NCBI RefSeq assembly: GCF_949628265.1
Contig: NC_088788.1
Coordinates: forward strand, 25,530,335 to 25,594,334
Source of the DNA: Cloeon dipterum
Lineage: Eukaryota > Arthropoda > Insecta > Ephemeroptera > Baetidae
Length of the DNA stretch: 64,000 nt
Direction of reading: 5' to 3'
Shown: positions 1-10,756 of the stretch, in pieces
Layout: every line of letters begins with the position of its first letter
How positions within the stretch are numbered: position 1 is the first letter of the stretch
The notes under the pieces: model-generated
Databases searched by the model: none
What the model was told of the DNA's origin: nothing
What the model saw: only the letters and a program-made list of their open reading frames with translations
Program-made: the position numbers and the translations under genes

Positions 1-2956
1 CGAATAGAAATCACATATCAGGAGTGCGCGACTCGCTCGCGCTCTCGCTCCGCCGCAAAAAACAATCTGACTCTGGCCAAACTTGCGCACTCGGCGGACG
101 CAGCTAGCCGCGGCCAGAGGCGGGCGAGAGGGGCTCCTCGATCCACCTTGGCCATGTTTCCATCCGATGGCTGCTGCTCCGCCGCCAATGACCGCAAACC
201 GCACGCACGAGAGCGAGAGAGAGGCTGCTCGGCAAAATTAATATCAATGCAAATAAGAGAGTCGATACTTTATACAGATACACGCACGCGGGATTGACGA
301 CTTTATATACAGTGTCAATCCAGCCCTCCGAAGCAGCGACTCCCTCGCCCTTTGCCTCATCTCTATTGATATTTTCCGCGGGGAACTTTCATGGCCGACT
401 TCGCAACTTAAACAAACCGAGTTATTAAGAGGTTTCTGTTTCAATATATGGTTTTTCATTGAATTCTTTGGTGACTTGAGAACACCCAAAGCTGAAATTC
501 TGGATCCTTTTACTTATTATTTTATTTTAAATTCAAAAGTTGGCCAACTCTCTACCTCTCTTTGACGTTTCTCGTTATAAGCAGTTTCAAGCTGGTTTTG
601 ATGAGTATATGATTCATGTATTCTTATACACGAAACGCGGAAAATGCGTCTTTTGATAACATTTCAGCAGCAATTTCCTGCTTCACTTTTAATTTCCGTC
701 GCTTTTTGCCTTCAAGTTGATTGTGAAATTATATTAAATTTCAACTCATGCATGTGAGAAAACAACTCATTTTTTAAAATGATAAAAAATCACCCGACTT
801 TGAGTTTTGGTTGAAGCGTTTTTTCCTACACACCAGTTTTAATCTTGATTTTTGCAAATCTGCAGCGACGACCCCTGGCTTGCATTTTGTCTTAATTTTG
901 TTTCTAAAACAGATTTTGTCTGAAAGCGAAACTGTCTGAAAATTATTTTTCTGTGATGAGAAAGTTGGGAAAATTGTGATTGGAATAGAATTAAAGTGGA
1001 TCTTGGAACATTGATGGCACAGAAAGTCCAAAAATTAGGAAATTCACTATGAAAAAATCCTGAGGTGAGAATATTGTTCCTAAGAAGATTTAAGATCGTG
1101 TATTCACTTCTGGTAAACAACTTTACAACGATGCTGCTCAGGAGAAAAAAACAGATATGACAAGATGTAAATTTCATCATAAAAACCATACATTTAAAAC
1201 TGGCTATCGCAAACGCCTTGCAGAGGAATAGAAACTGTGCCGCAGAACATTCATCCATAATGGAAGCAAAAAATCTTTTCATTCCACTCCTTTACCTGCT
1301 CTTCTCGGCACGAAAATCGCAAACGCATTTTTCAACGGTGTAAGGAAAATTATTCGATCGTAAAAAATATCATTATTTATATTTCTAAAATATTAGTTTG
1401 AAAATTGGGTGTGAAATATTGTTCACACCTGCCTCAAAAGGCGTAAATGCAATCTAGCTATTTCAATATACATATATGAGATACAATTACGGTTAAAGTT
1501 GCGTAGACCATTCTTTCACAGAACCCAAACCCTAAACTAAAAAAATCGACAACTTAGCTAGTCGATCCCTACAAAAACGAGAGAAATACAAAAAATTATA
1601 TAGACGGAACATTGATAAATTTTCATTAAAAACAACATCCAAAAGAAATGTAATTGACAATTTATTTGCCAATATATTCCAGAAAAAATGCTATTGGTCA
1701 AGTTCTAACATTCTTCCCTGTATTTATAAAACGAATTTAATTTTATTTTGGGCCACCGAAAGCAGTCAATCCTGGCAGGGACGACTAGAGGCACGATGAC
1801 TTTTAGTGCACGCGGCCCTGAATAATATGCGCGTTCTCGATTTGAAAAAGATTGTGACTAGACCACCCACCACGCAAGGGTCTACTCTACTGTCAAAGTG
1901 AAAAAGTAGAAATATGATGAAAACAGCCACCGCGACTGTCAGACAGATTGGACTGACTAGAAAAAACTGTCAGATATTGGTCTTCGTTTGATGACAATTT
2001 TCCACTCACCCTGCGCTGCCTTAACCGGAGAGAAATCTAGCTAGAAGAGCGGCTCTATATAAATTAGTCTGCCCGGCCGCCAGACGCGATCACACGCCAG
2101 ATATTTTCAATGTGCGGTGACGCCAAACATAGTGTAAAAAAGTTTGTCATATCGACAACCAGTTGAAAGTTGAAAGCCCAACTGCCCAGAATTGATTTAT
2201 TAACGCAACGAGCAAAAAACGAGTTTAGATACCCTTTTACGTATAACGCTCATTAAATGATGATTTTGAGAGGTTCAAGTGTCAAGTTACATAAATCTAC
2301 TTTTCGCCTATGAAGTCCGCTGTCGCCGGTATTTTATTAGGTGATTTAAAATTATTGATGAGGAAAAATAGAATATCGATCGCTTTCGATGTTTTTGTAA
2401 ATATCACACACTGTTCAAATTGATGATAAGCCAGTGGCAAATTTGGATCAATTAAAAATGTGTTGCTTTTTATGTTTTGGTATTTTTGGGTTTGAAAACA
2501 AAATTTCATCTCTGCTAAAATATAAGATAAAATTGAAATTTAGAATAAAAAATCTTGCGTTTCAGGATTCGAGAATAATACCATGATACATTTTGTTCAA
2601 GATTCAACTTTATTCAAATTACAGTAATGGATACCTGTGAGAAATACGAAGAAACTACCACCAATTAGGGATGTAAGAGATATTTTGTAAATTCAATATC
2701 TCCGCTTTAAAATATTGATTATACTGCAAATAGTTTGCGGTAACTCTCCCATTCCTATTTTTTCAAATTTCATTCCTATCCATTAATATTACGCTGCGGT
2801 ATATTCCTTAAAATGTTAGTTTTGTCATGAATTTGAGTAAAATGAGAGCCAACAAGAGCTTGACGTAAATTTGTAAAAAATAATTCGAATAAGAAATGCC
2901 ATTTTGTGCGAAAAGGTCCTTGCCGCGCAGTCTAATTGTAAGGAATACTCCCCAAA
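1..2956. other. Intergenic region without a recognisable gene
   Basis: I find no coding exon in this stretch. The first 240 bases are GC-rich, with CTCGCT and GCGAGAG-like simple runs, and the rest is AT-rich. The short open frames here have no recognisable domains and no paired splice sites. The right part probably holds the 3' untranslated region of the minus-strand mevalonate kinase gene. A TATA-like promoter candidate at 2056 is listed separately. Confidence 0.6.
2056..2092 (+). promoter_or_regulatory. Candidate TATA-type core promoter
   Basis: A TATATAAA match at 2056-2063 is followed about 30 bases later by a GC-rich stretch containing GATCACAC, the usual spacing between a TATA box and a start site. 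No coding exon on the plus strand follows within the next kilobase. If real, it would drive a non-coding or distant first exon. The match may be chance in AT-rich DNA. Confidence 0.2.
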
Positions 2957-5797
2957 TTAATCAAACGAGATTCCGGGCCCGAAAAGCGTTACTTCAAAGC
3001 TTTGGTAGTTGTCAGCTTGATAGGCGGTCTGCAGTTCTTGTACCTTTTCTGCCGTCATATTTGGAGGCAGCAAAACGAACGCGTTTCCGCCTCCGCCTGC
3101 GCCAGTGATTTTCGCCTTCAAGCCCAAACGCGCCGCAGTGCTGCAAATCTGATCCAGCGCCGGGTGAGAAACGCCCAGCTGCACCAGACACTTGTGATTC
3201 TTCTCAACCAAATCCTGCCAAAGCGTCAAATGTGTATAAATATTTATACATTTTACGTCTACAGCTTGGGCTGCCCTACAAAATACACTATCAAGTCACA
3301 ACTTGTGTTTCCATATGGGGTATACATGCTGTAATGAAGCTATTAAGCCTGTTCATGTGATGGGACTCTAAAAAAAAACTATGCAAGCTATAAATATACA
3401 CTATTGAAAATTTGTTTGATTTTTTTTAAATTTCAGACACATTGATTTAAATATTTTTATTTTTACCTCGATTATTTTGTAACCTTCATCCTGGGAAAGA
3501 GTCAGGGCTTGAATGGCTTCAACTGCTATTTGGTCCATCTCTTCCAAAATATCCGTGCCAATTTCCTTCAGCTTCTCAGCCGCGATCTCGACCATTCTCT
3601 TTGTGTTTCGCGCCACTCCCGAATCGACAAGAAGGATCCTCAAAGGCCACGCCGGTCTCGGCACACTAACGTTTTCCACGATTGGAAAACGGACAATTTC
3701 ACCATCACAGACCACGGTTGTGTCCAAACCAGACGGTTTACCGTGCACCAGTCTTTCGGCCTGACAGTGCAGAGATTAAATTTAAAAAAAATAATTACAA
3801 TTAACAATTCCAAAAATTTTCATTCAATTCGCATTTTACATCTTAAATCAAGTTAAAAAATAATTGTGCTGGCGGAGTTTTGTGAGAATTTGATTTTAAA
3901 AAGTGATGCAATTATGTATTTATTTATGACAGTGAGTATTAAATATAAAATAAAATATATAGCTTGTTTGACCAAGTCAATTTTGGAGAATGGTGCCAAA
4001 TGAAATCAACAAACCAGTGAATTATTATTTTTTAAACTGATAGGCTGGTCAAAATTATAAACATAATATTACCTGCCAGGCTAGTTCCTTGATTTTCGCG
4101 TTGTCCAGATTGGCCGTGTGGAATTTTCCAAAGGCGCCGGCTAGGGCGACGGCGTAGGCGGCTGATGATCCCATTCCAGCACCAGGTCGGATGTCTGAGG
4201 TAACCCTGACGTCCAGACCCCGACAGAATTTTCCACGCGGAGTCAGGAAAGAGTGCAGGTAACCCAGGACGGAAAGCGCCTGCTCGGAAAACTTAATCTT
4301 GTTGTTCTGAAAATGCACACACAGTTGATCTAAAAGCGAAGAAAGAAAAGGACGCGGAGATTTACGTTTTCAACTATGCCGGCCCACCAGTCCAAGCGTT
4401 GCATAAGGGTTTCATCCGATTTGTCCACGGTGCCGTAATTCTGCACTCCCGGGTCCTCAAGCAGACTGGCGAGAAGGCTGTTTGCTAGCTTTCCACTCCT
4501 TTTGCCGATAAAATAGGATTGCATTTGGCCGCTGCTTTCAATTCTTTTCTATGCTTACCCCTTTACTTGGCCCTCGTCAGCGGGCAGCTCCACCTCAAAC
4601 TGACTTAAGCCGACTCCAGGCATGTCCATCAAGATAGTATTTCCTTTTCCAGTCGTCAGACACACTTTGGTGCGCTTCGAGACGCACGCGGCGACGGCTG
4701 TTTTCTTATAGACCACCGAATGCTCCCCGAATAAAATCACCTGCATGTAAAACCAAAGTTTTGCTGTGTTTGGGCTTACAGGAAAGTTCCGCAGTCCCAA
4801 ACTTCAGAAGGCTGCATGCACGCATTTTTAATTTTTAATGCCAAAATTGTAAGCCAGGAGGAAAAATGCTCTATGCAAGACGCCATAATTTTTTGAACCT
4901 AATTTGCACAAGGTTGAAAAAGGTTTTTTTTGCGAAATTTATTCAATTATTTTAAACCGAGTCTGTGTATTCTCATTTTTCTGGGATCTTAGGCCTTTTC
5001 TTTGTCACGCGGACAAAACATACATGGTTTCCTAATTTTATTTTAGGTGGTATAGTTTTTAACGCTTCTGAACCCTTTCTGAACTCACTGAGATTTCAAA
5101 AGCACTCATGCCATTAGTATTCTAACAATTTGCCTATTTTAAAGCGCCGTACACCTGCCGTCGCGTGATTCTGGCCACCACTGGATAGGTGTTTTTCTGT
5201 CTTACGTAATTTTGACCATGTATCATAAATTTTCAGTCTTGTGCAAGATCTTTTAGACTTTCTGCTTCGGTTCATCAATTTTGTCGATCTTATGAAGTTT
5301 CACACTTTCAGCCTTCTAAAATTCGGGTCTCTGAACGCAACCCTGGTTTACTCGACAAACCAACAGACAGCAACATTTTTGTAATGTTTGTGTAAAATTG
5401 AAAGCAACAGTGAATTTATTTATAATTCATATTTGAGTGAAGCACTGTTTTCATTTAATTATGTTGAGCACACAGGCTAAATATTGAAACTCATTGAAAA
5501 ATATAAAAGAAAATTTTTTCCAATTGATCTCTTTAATAGCTCTAGACATTGTGCCTTGCATTACGAATGAACAATTATTAGTTTTCCTAAATGAGTAGGA
5601 AGGAATGAAAAACCAGTTTTGGAGTAAAGAAAATTGAGACATCGAGCGGTTAGTGAGGCGACAGCTTTAATGAGCAACAATTATTGCAAGAATTCGACAC
5701 CAGACACCAGTGATCGTGCAAGATTGACATGGAAAAAGTGCCGCTTCCAGCACGGGGGCCGCGCTCATTGACTTGCCTTTCCGGGAGCGGAGCACAT
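2957..5797 (-). CDS. MVK: Mevalonate kinase
   Basis: A GHMP-family kinase that phosphorylates mevalonate with ATP in the mevalonate pathway; the protein is expected in the cytosol or peroxisome. Six coding exons on the minus strand: 5777-5797, 4559-4740, 4366-4531, 4073-4306, 3467-3760 and 2957-3214. They join in phase to 384 residues, close to the usual 390-400. Visible motifs are the N-terminal SAPGK followed by VILFGEHSVV, the ATP loop PGAGMGSSAAYA near residue 165, the active-site region HGKPSGLDTT and the C-terminal GAGGGGNAF near residue 338. The start is chosen because the tiny first exon (MCSAPGK) completes the conserved N-terminal motif. Its intron has a GC donor (GCAAGT) instead of GT. 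Identity is secure; only exon 1 is inferred from motif continuity. Confidence 0.93.
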
Positions 5798-6627
5798 CGC
5801 GCTCTGCGCACCGACACCTTGCGCCTTCTCCCACTGGCTGGGGCTGAATGTTTTTTGTGAAAAGGCGTGGATTTGTTGGAGCTCGTCTTTCAAGGCTGCG
5901 TTCACTAATCTGCAATTGAAAAACGAGCGAGCGAGCGAGTGAGCGCCAGCCAGATGGCGGCGGTGATAACAACCCTTGAAAATAGATTAACTCACTTGTG
6001 ACACTGCAGCATCGGCTTGCCCTCGAACAAAGGTGACACAACTACAACCCTAAACTTCTGGCCGCATCCGTCGCTGTCGTCATACACCTCCTTTAACACA
6101 CGCCAGAGCAGAGAGAAAATTATTTGTCGGCTTCGCCTTTTCATTAGCGAGCATTAGTGGCAGCTAGATTAATATTGCTTGTGACAGCGCGCTATTACTC
6201 GGCAACTTTTCAAGTGAAGATTAATTTCTCTGCAATTATATGCTTTTTCAATTATCCCCACTTAACCCACATCGATTCCTCTTTGCTGTCTACCGTTGAA
6301 CAATTCAGCAGTAATTGCGACAGTTTTCAATAAGATAAAACTTTTAGTCAGTATTAGTTTTTATTAGAGATCTTTGCAACACAGCATTGAAATCTCAAAC
6401 TTTCAAACATCATCTCACCAACTTTGTTTTACAAATAAATCCCTTTAGTGCAGTAAAGTAGGCATAAAAACATATTTTTCTACAACATCTAAATGTATTC
6501 AAATTCAACTTTAAAATCGGCTACAATTTTAAAACAGAAACAGCCCTTGTGTTTTTTCTGTCAGAAGATCGAAAATAAAACAATTTTCCTTAACGAAAAT
6601 TAGTTGTGAAGATCTTTTTTTTCCATT
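5798..6627. other. Intergenic: MVK 5' flank and ALG6 3' flank
   Basis: No gene is seen. The part nearest MVK (to about 6130) is GC-rich with GCGAGCGAGC runs and probably carries the MVK promoter or 5' untranslated region. The AT-rich part next to ALG6 should include its 3' untranslated region. A minus-strand AATAAA (TTTATT at 6360-6365) lies about 265 bases past the ALG6 stop. Confidence 0.4.
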
Positions 6628-9231
6628 TTAGTTGGCATGTTGTTTGCTCTCAGTTCTAAACTGCACCCAGTAGGCGTAGATGAGGAATCCCAAAAAGTGC
6701 GCACAGCTGAAGATCGAGTTGAGCAGCGGAAAGATGTCTGGATAGCGCTGCGGTGGCGTAACTACGGCTTGGGCCAGGACTAGAAAAATGCTGCCACCAA
6801 GGGAGATCTTCCTGGCCGTGCGGAGAAAGGCAGAGTTGGCCGGTGGCATCATTTTGGCGGCAACCGCGACAAAAAGGACGAGCAACGCCGCCCACTGGAC
6901 CACCATCTTGTCCTTGACCATCAGCGGAAGCAGCGAGTAGGTGGAGATGGCGAGGAACCAGGTAGCGGAGACCAGGTGGTGCGGCAGCAGCAGGATGGCA
7001 GCTGTCGCCGGCAGCAGGATGGACTTTTCGTGCACGTGGTAAGAGAAGAGGAAGAAGCCAAGCGATGAGATGAACAGACTGAGCAGCAGGTTTTTGTTGT
7101 TGGGCTGGCGCAGCAGCAGCAGGTTGGACGGCAGCACCACGCCCAGCGTGGTCACCAGACACAGCAGAGTCAGCCAGGTGCGGGGCAGCACGTTCTGCAC
7201 CTTCACCACGACTGAGATGGCGCACCAGGAGGAGGCCACTTTGTCCTCGTACAGGCCGCGCGCCACCGGGAAAATCCGATGCAGCACCTGCAGTTAGCAG
7301 GGATAAATATTATTTATTGCACGAGTAAAATTCTTAATAATGGCACAAATTAATTACGCTGATTATTCCGTTCATTTACTTTTTGGAAAAGTATATCCAA
7401 AAAATTTAAAAGCAGAACAATTTGGCAACTTCAATATATTTTCGAGAGAAAGGCACTGAACAATTCAACAGCAGCCCTTACCTGCAGCACATCAGCTGGA
7501 TTAGGGTAGAGGAAGGGGGCCCACACAAACGCAAAGGTGAGCACCACGGCCAGAGCGATTTTAACAAGCTTCGAGAGCGCAGCTGCCCAGGTGGGCTGTC
7601 TGAGGCACACGCCAAGCAGGTAGCAGAAAAAGGGCAGTGAGTGGTAGAGGCTCATCTGCTTATAGTTGATGGCCAAGCTGAAGAAGACGCTGCCCAGGGC
7701 GAGGCGGCGCCGTTTCAGTGCCACCACGGCCGCCAGGGTGAGCCCAAGCGAGATGCAGTTGTATTGGAAGTGGCCGTGGTCGATCAAAATCAGGCCGGGG
7801 TACAAAACGGCCAACACTGGATTCGTCTGAAATTAAACTTAGGCTTAATTTCATCAGATAAGAGTTACATCCTTTATTTTTCCAAGTAAAAACGTGCCGA
7901 CACTAGCATATTGAATTTTAATGTAAAAATTTAATATTATTTATTTTATTATTTAAATAAAATCATTTAAAATAGGCTGAGTGCAAATTTAGAAACTAGA
8001 AATGAATTGAAACGAAGTAAAATTGATTTTAAATTGCCCAACTTCTAAGGAAAGCAACTTACAAAAAACTTAAACTTGGAACATTCAATTTGAATTTTAA
8101 ATTTCCACAAAGTTTCCTCGAAATATTATTATTTGCCAAAGTGGTTTGACATCCACAGTTAATATTTGAATAGGGGAATAGTGTAAAACATGGTAAAAAA
8201 ATCGCCGGTTTTAAAGGGTTATTTCCCACAAGCAGTGCAGATACTGCAACTAAAAAGTCATAGCAAGATTGGGAAAAAACATTTTCTGTGGCAGCTTTCA
8301 AAATTGAAATAAATCACAGCTTTTGTAACATAGCTTTGCGAGACAACTTTTATCAAACAATTTATTACTAAACTTAATAAAGAATTTGAAAACCCCTAGA
8401 CTGAGGTTTAAACGATAATTGCAACTTAAACTTCGATTCTTTTGAGAAAAAATATAAAACTGGGAAAAACGAGACAGTGAAGTTTTTACTATTGACAAAA
8501 CTCTGACAGTTTAATGCCCCAATGTTGCTGTCCCATCTGATTGCGAGCATTTTGTTCTTGCTGCTTTGCTGCTATGCTAATCATATTAAATTAACTTAAC
8601 AAATTGCTTTTTCAATAAACTCAAATCCACTGATAAAATTGTAAATTATTACTAAAATGTCATAGAAAAAAAAAACTGTTGAACAATAGTTTGCTTTCCA
8701 AATGTTCATGTAGAAAATTTAGGCTTTGATCATCGTGTCGGACACGCGATCACCATTACAGGTGGCGAAAATTTTTAAAAAACCAACCTTGAGGTCCCTG
8801 GTGTAGAGGAGCAAGGGCGGAAGGTAGACCGCGAGCTCTGCGACGAGGACAGAGGCGCGCATGAAGAGGCGGTGCACGTCGTGCTCAACGCCCCTTGAGT
8901 GGTGCGGTGCGACGAAGGCTGGGTCGAGGGCCCGGGCCGCGTGGCCCAAGGCCCAGCTGTGGTAGGCGGTGAGCGGCGGGTAGTCGAGGCCCCAGTAGCC
9001 GAGGTCGTTGCGACTCGAGTTGGCGTACCACTGGCGCAGCGGCAGCTCCAGCGTCACTTCCTGCCAGTGGCGCTGCGCCTCGTAGTCGCCGAACATGGGC
9101 GGCCGGCCCTGCCCTGAGTGCGGGCCCACGGCCACGGCCCACCGCACCACCAGGCCCACCGCCACCACCAGCAGCGTGAAGCCGCGCAGGCTGCTGCTCT
9201 CGGAGCGCCGAGACGACGACACCTGCCACAC
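6628..9231 (-). CDS. ALG6: Dolichyl-P-Glc:Man9GlcNAc2-PP-dolichol alpha-1,3-glucosyltransferase (ALG6)
   Basis: A multi-pass ER membrane enzyme of the GT57 family that adds the first glucose to the lipid-linked oligosaccharide for N-glycosylation. Three exons on the minus strand: about 8788-9231, 7482-7826 and 6628-7287, all joined in phase 0. Hallmarks are the luminal motif PPMFGDYEAQRHW, then YWGLDYPPLTAYHS, LYPGLILIDHGHFQYN, LAINYKQMSLYHSLPFF and FSYHVHEKSILLP, with repeated hydrophobic membrane segments. About 482 residues are readable, near the usual 500. The 5' end is unresolved: the frame is open upstream of 9231 to about 9290 but contains no ATG. The nearest ATG (9239) is in another frame. 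Either a small upstream first exon exists or there is a base error. ALG8 is excluded by the much closer match to the ALG6 motifs. Confidence 0.9.
7827..8787 (-). other. ALG6 intron, nothing recognised
   Basis: This AT-rich intron separates the exon ending in TRDLK from the exon beginning TNPVLAVLYPG. The donor GTTGGT and acceptor TTTCAG are both visible on the minus strand. The short open frames inside show no similarity that I recognise. Confidence 0.6.
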
Positions 9232-9239
9232 CAGTTCAT

Positions 9240-10034
9240 CCTTTTTACTCTCGATCGACCATTTCTTCTTTTGTTCTTCGCATTTTTATTTTACATGAGT
9301 CCGTACGAATCGTCCAGCCGGCAGAATTAGACCCTCAACTACTCTTATTTACCTTGCTACACCCTATTGTGGGTTATTATTCGTTTTTGAGAAAAACAAA
9401 TCGAGGGAAAAACGCAAGAAAAATATTATGACCAAATAATCATCAATTTTAGGCAGAGCAGGGAAATTCAGACCACAGTGTGTTAATTCAAATTTCCAAG
9501 AAAATAGAGTCTACTAGAATTCGAGTAAAATACAGAATAATATTATTATTCGTGTTCTCCAGCCCGTATTTTTAACTAATTTAGATGTGTGGCTGTGTCC
9601 ACCAAACCCTATTATACCTAAATTTAGGTGCGAATGGTGCTGCCCATTTCTTATTGACGAAATTTGAATGAAAATTCGAAAATAACTTTGTACAATAATA
9701 ACAAATTGCTGCTGCCTGGTTCTTGTATACATACATTGTATGATACGTCTAACGTCTCATAAAACCTAAAGAACCAATACTTACCACTTAATACCGATTT
9801 GTTTTCTGTTCTAAATGTTATGGGTTATGGTTTTGTGACTCTTAAGGCTACATAAATAGATAATACATAATTGTAGATATACATACAAATGAGTTATGAA
9901 CAAAAGCCGCATTAATAGAAAATTACCACGTTAAATTACCATCACAAGCAGTTTAAATAACACATCCAGTTGCGCACTGAGTAGAATGTAAACGAATGTT
10001 GAAAACGAAAATAAATTTTTGTCATTTCTCTTAC
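9240..10034. other. ALG6 upstream region and BolA-like exon downstream region
   Basis: AT-rich, with no exon I can support. It should contain the ALG6 promoter or missing first exon, and whatever follows the BolA-like exon, but I could find neither the rest of a BolA domain nor an ALG6 start codon. A repeat-like segment near 9604-9656 is listed separately. Confidence 0.5.
9604..9656 (+). repeat. Repeat segment shared with INCENP intron 1
   Basis: The stretch holding CCTAAATTTAGGTGCGAATGG, followed by TGCTGCCC and an A/T tail, closely resembles the reverse complement of 19325-19358 (CCTAATTTAGGTGCGGATAG, then TGCCACCC). The preceding AAACCCTATTATA resembles the reverse complement of a second unit at 19462-19484. 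This suggests copies of one short dispersed element. It was found by eye and has not been aligned formally. Confidence 0.4.
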
Positions 10035-10097
10035 CACGTGAGATGCGTTTAACTCTTTGGTGATTTTCTTCTTGAGTGCCTCGCAGCTGAACACCAT
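10035..10097 (-). CDS. BolA-like protein, N-terminal coding exon only (partial)
   Basis: A 21-codon exon beginning with ATG at 10097 (context CAAAAATGG) and ending at a strong donor (GTG then GTAAGAG). It encodes MVFSCEALKKKITKELNASHV. This resembles the start of BolA2-type proteins, which partner monothiol glutaredoxins in cytosolic iron-sulfur handling and typically begin with a helix ending in a ...L.A.HVEV motif. The rest of the domain (G.KF..., the HR.VN helix and the IHA segment) should lie at lower coordinates, but I could not find it between 7.8 and 10.0 kb. It could be a gene with distant exons, a decayed copy or a chance match. It lies 660 bases from the DTL start, facing away. Confidence 0.4.
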
Positions 10098-10756
10098 TTT
10101 TGCTTGATTTTAAATTTAAATTTATATCTTCTTGTAAAATCAGACGTAGGTATGTAAAATCCGAAGTAACCCCTCTTAAGCTTAATTGACAAATTCAGTT
10201 AATATCGACCCTCTAAAACACTGTCCCTTCAGTTTCGTTGATGTTGTTGTGTCGCAGCTGACTGGTATGATGTACTTCAGATCTCAAAAAAATTCAAAAA
10301 ACATCGTGGCAAGGGGGAGGAGTCGAAGGTCGAAGGAAGGTTTATGTTGGAGCAGAGCGCGTTTAAAAAGAACTTCAAATCGAAATTTTCCCAATTTCTC
10401 CATTCTAATTAATGCTATGAAATATTTTTGCATCAATTATATTTAAAAATTAAACTACCTTGGTATGATGAAATAAATTTGTCAAAAAACCTGCGCGGTA
10501 CGGATACACTGTAACTCCTTAGGGTACGCTCCATTCATATAATATACACAAAGACGGCTGGGGACAACTGCGTGCGCGGGAAATTAACCATCAACCAAAC
10601 CTAACTAACGAGCATGCGAGTATGTGAGCGTGAGCATGCTATGTCAAGTTAGTGCAAAATGGATGAGGCTAGGCTGCTCTTGCTGCGCTGATTTTTTTCT
10701 TAAAAGTTGAACCGTTTTTGAATGAAAACAAGCAAAACAACTTTAAAACCAAGAAA
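10098..10756. other. Divergent intergenic region between BolA-like exon and DTL
   Basis: No gene is seen. This stretch separates divergent start codons (10097 minus, 10757 plus) and may act as a shared promoter. A moderately GC-rich block near 10545-10680 with several GCATG motifs lies just upstream of DTL and is the best candidate for its promoter and 5' untranslated region. Confidence 0.4.

Noticed and set aside
839-1282. Minus-strand open frame of 147 codons
   Set aside because: Phenylalanine/serine-rich composition typical of translated A/T-rich DNA, with no domain or splice partner.
9054-9239. ATG-initiated frame at 9239 as the ALG6 start
   Set aside because: It is out of frame with the conserved ALG6 protein and gives a Trp/Arg-rich shadow peptide.
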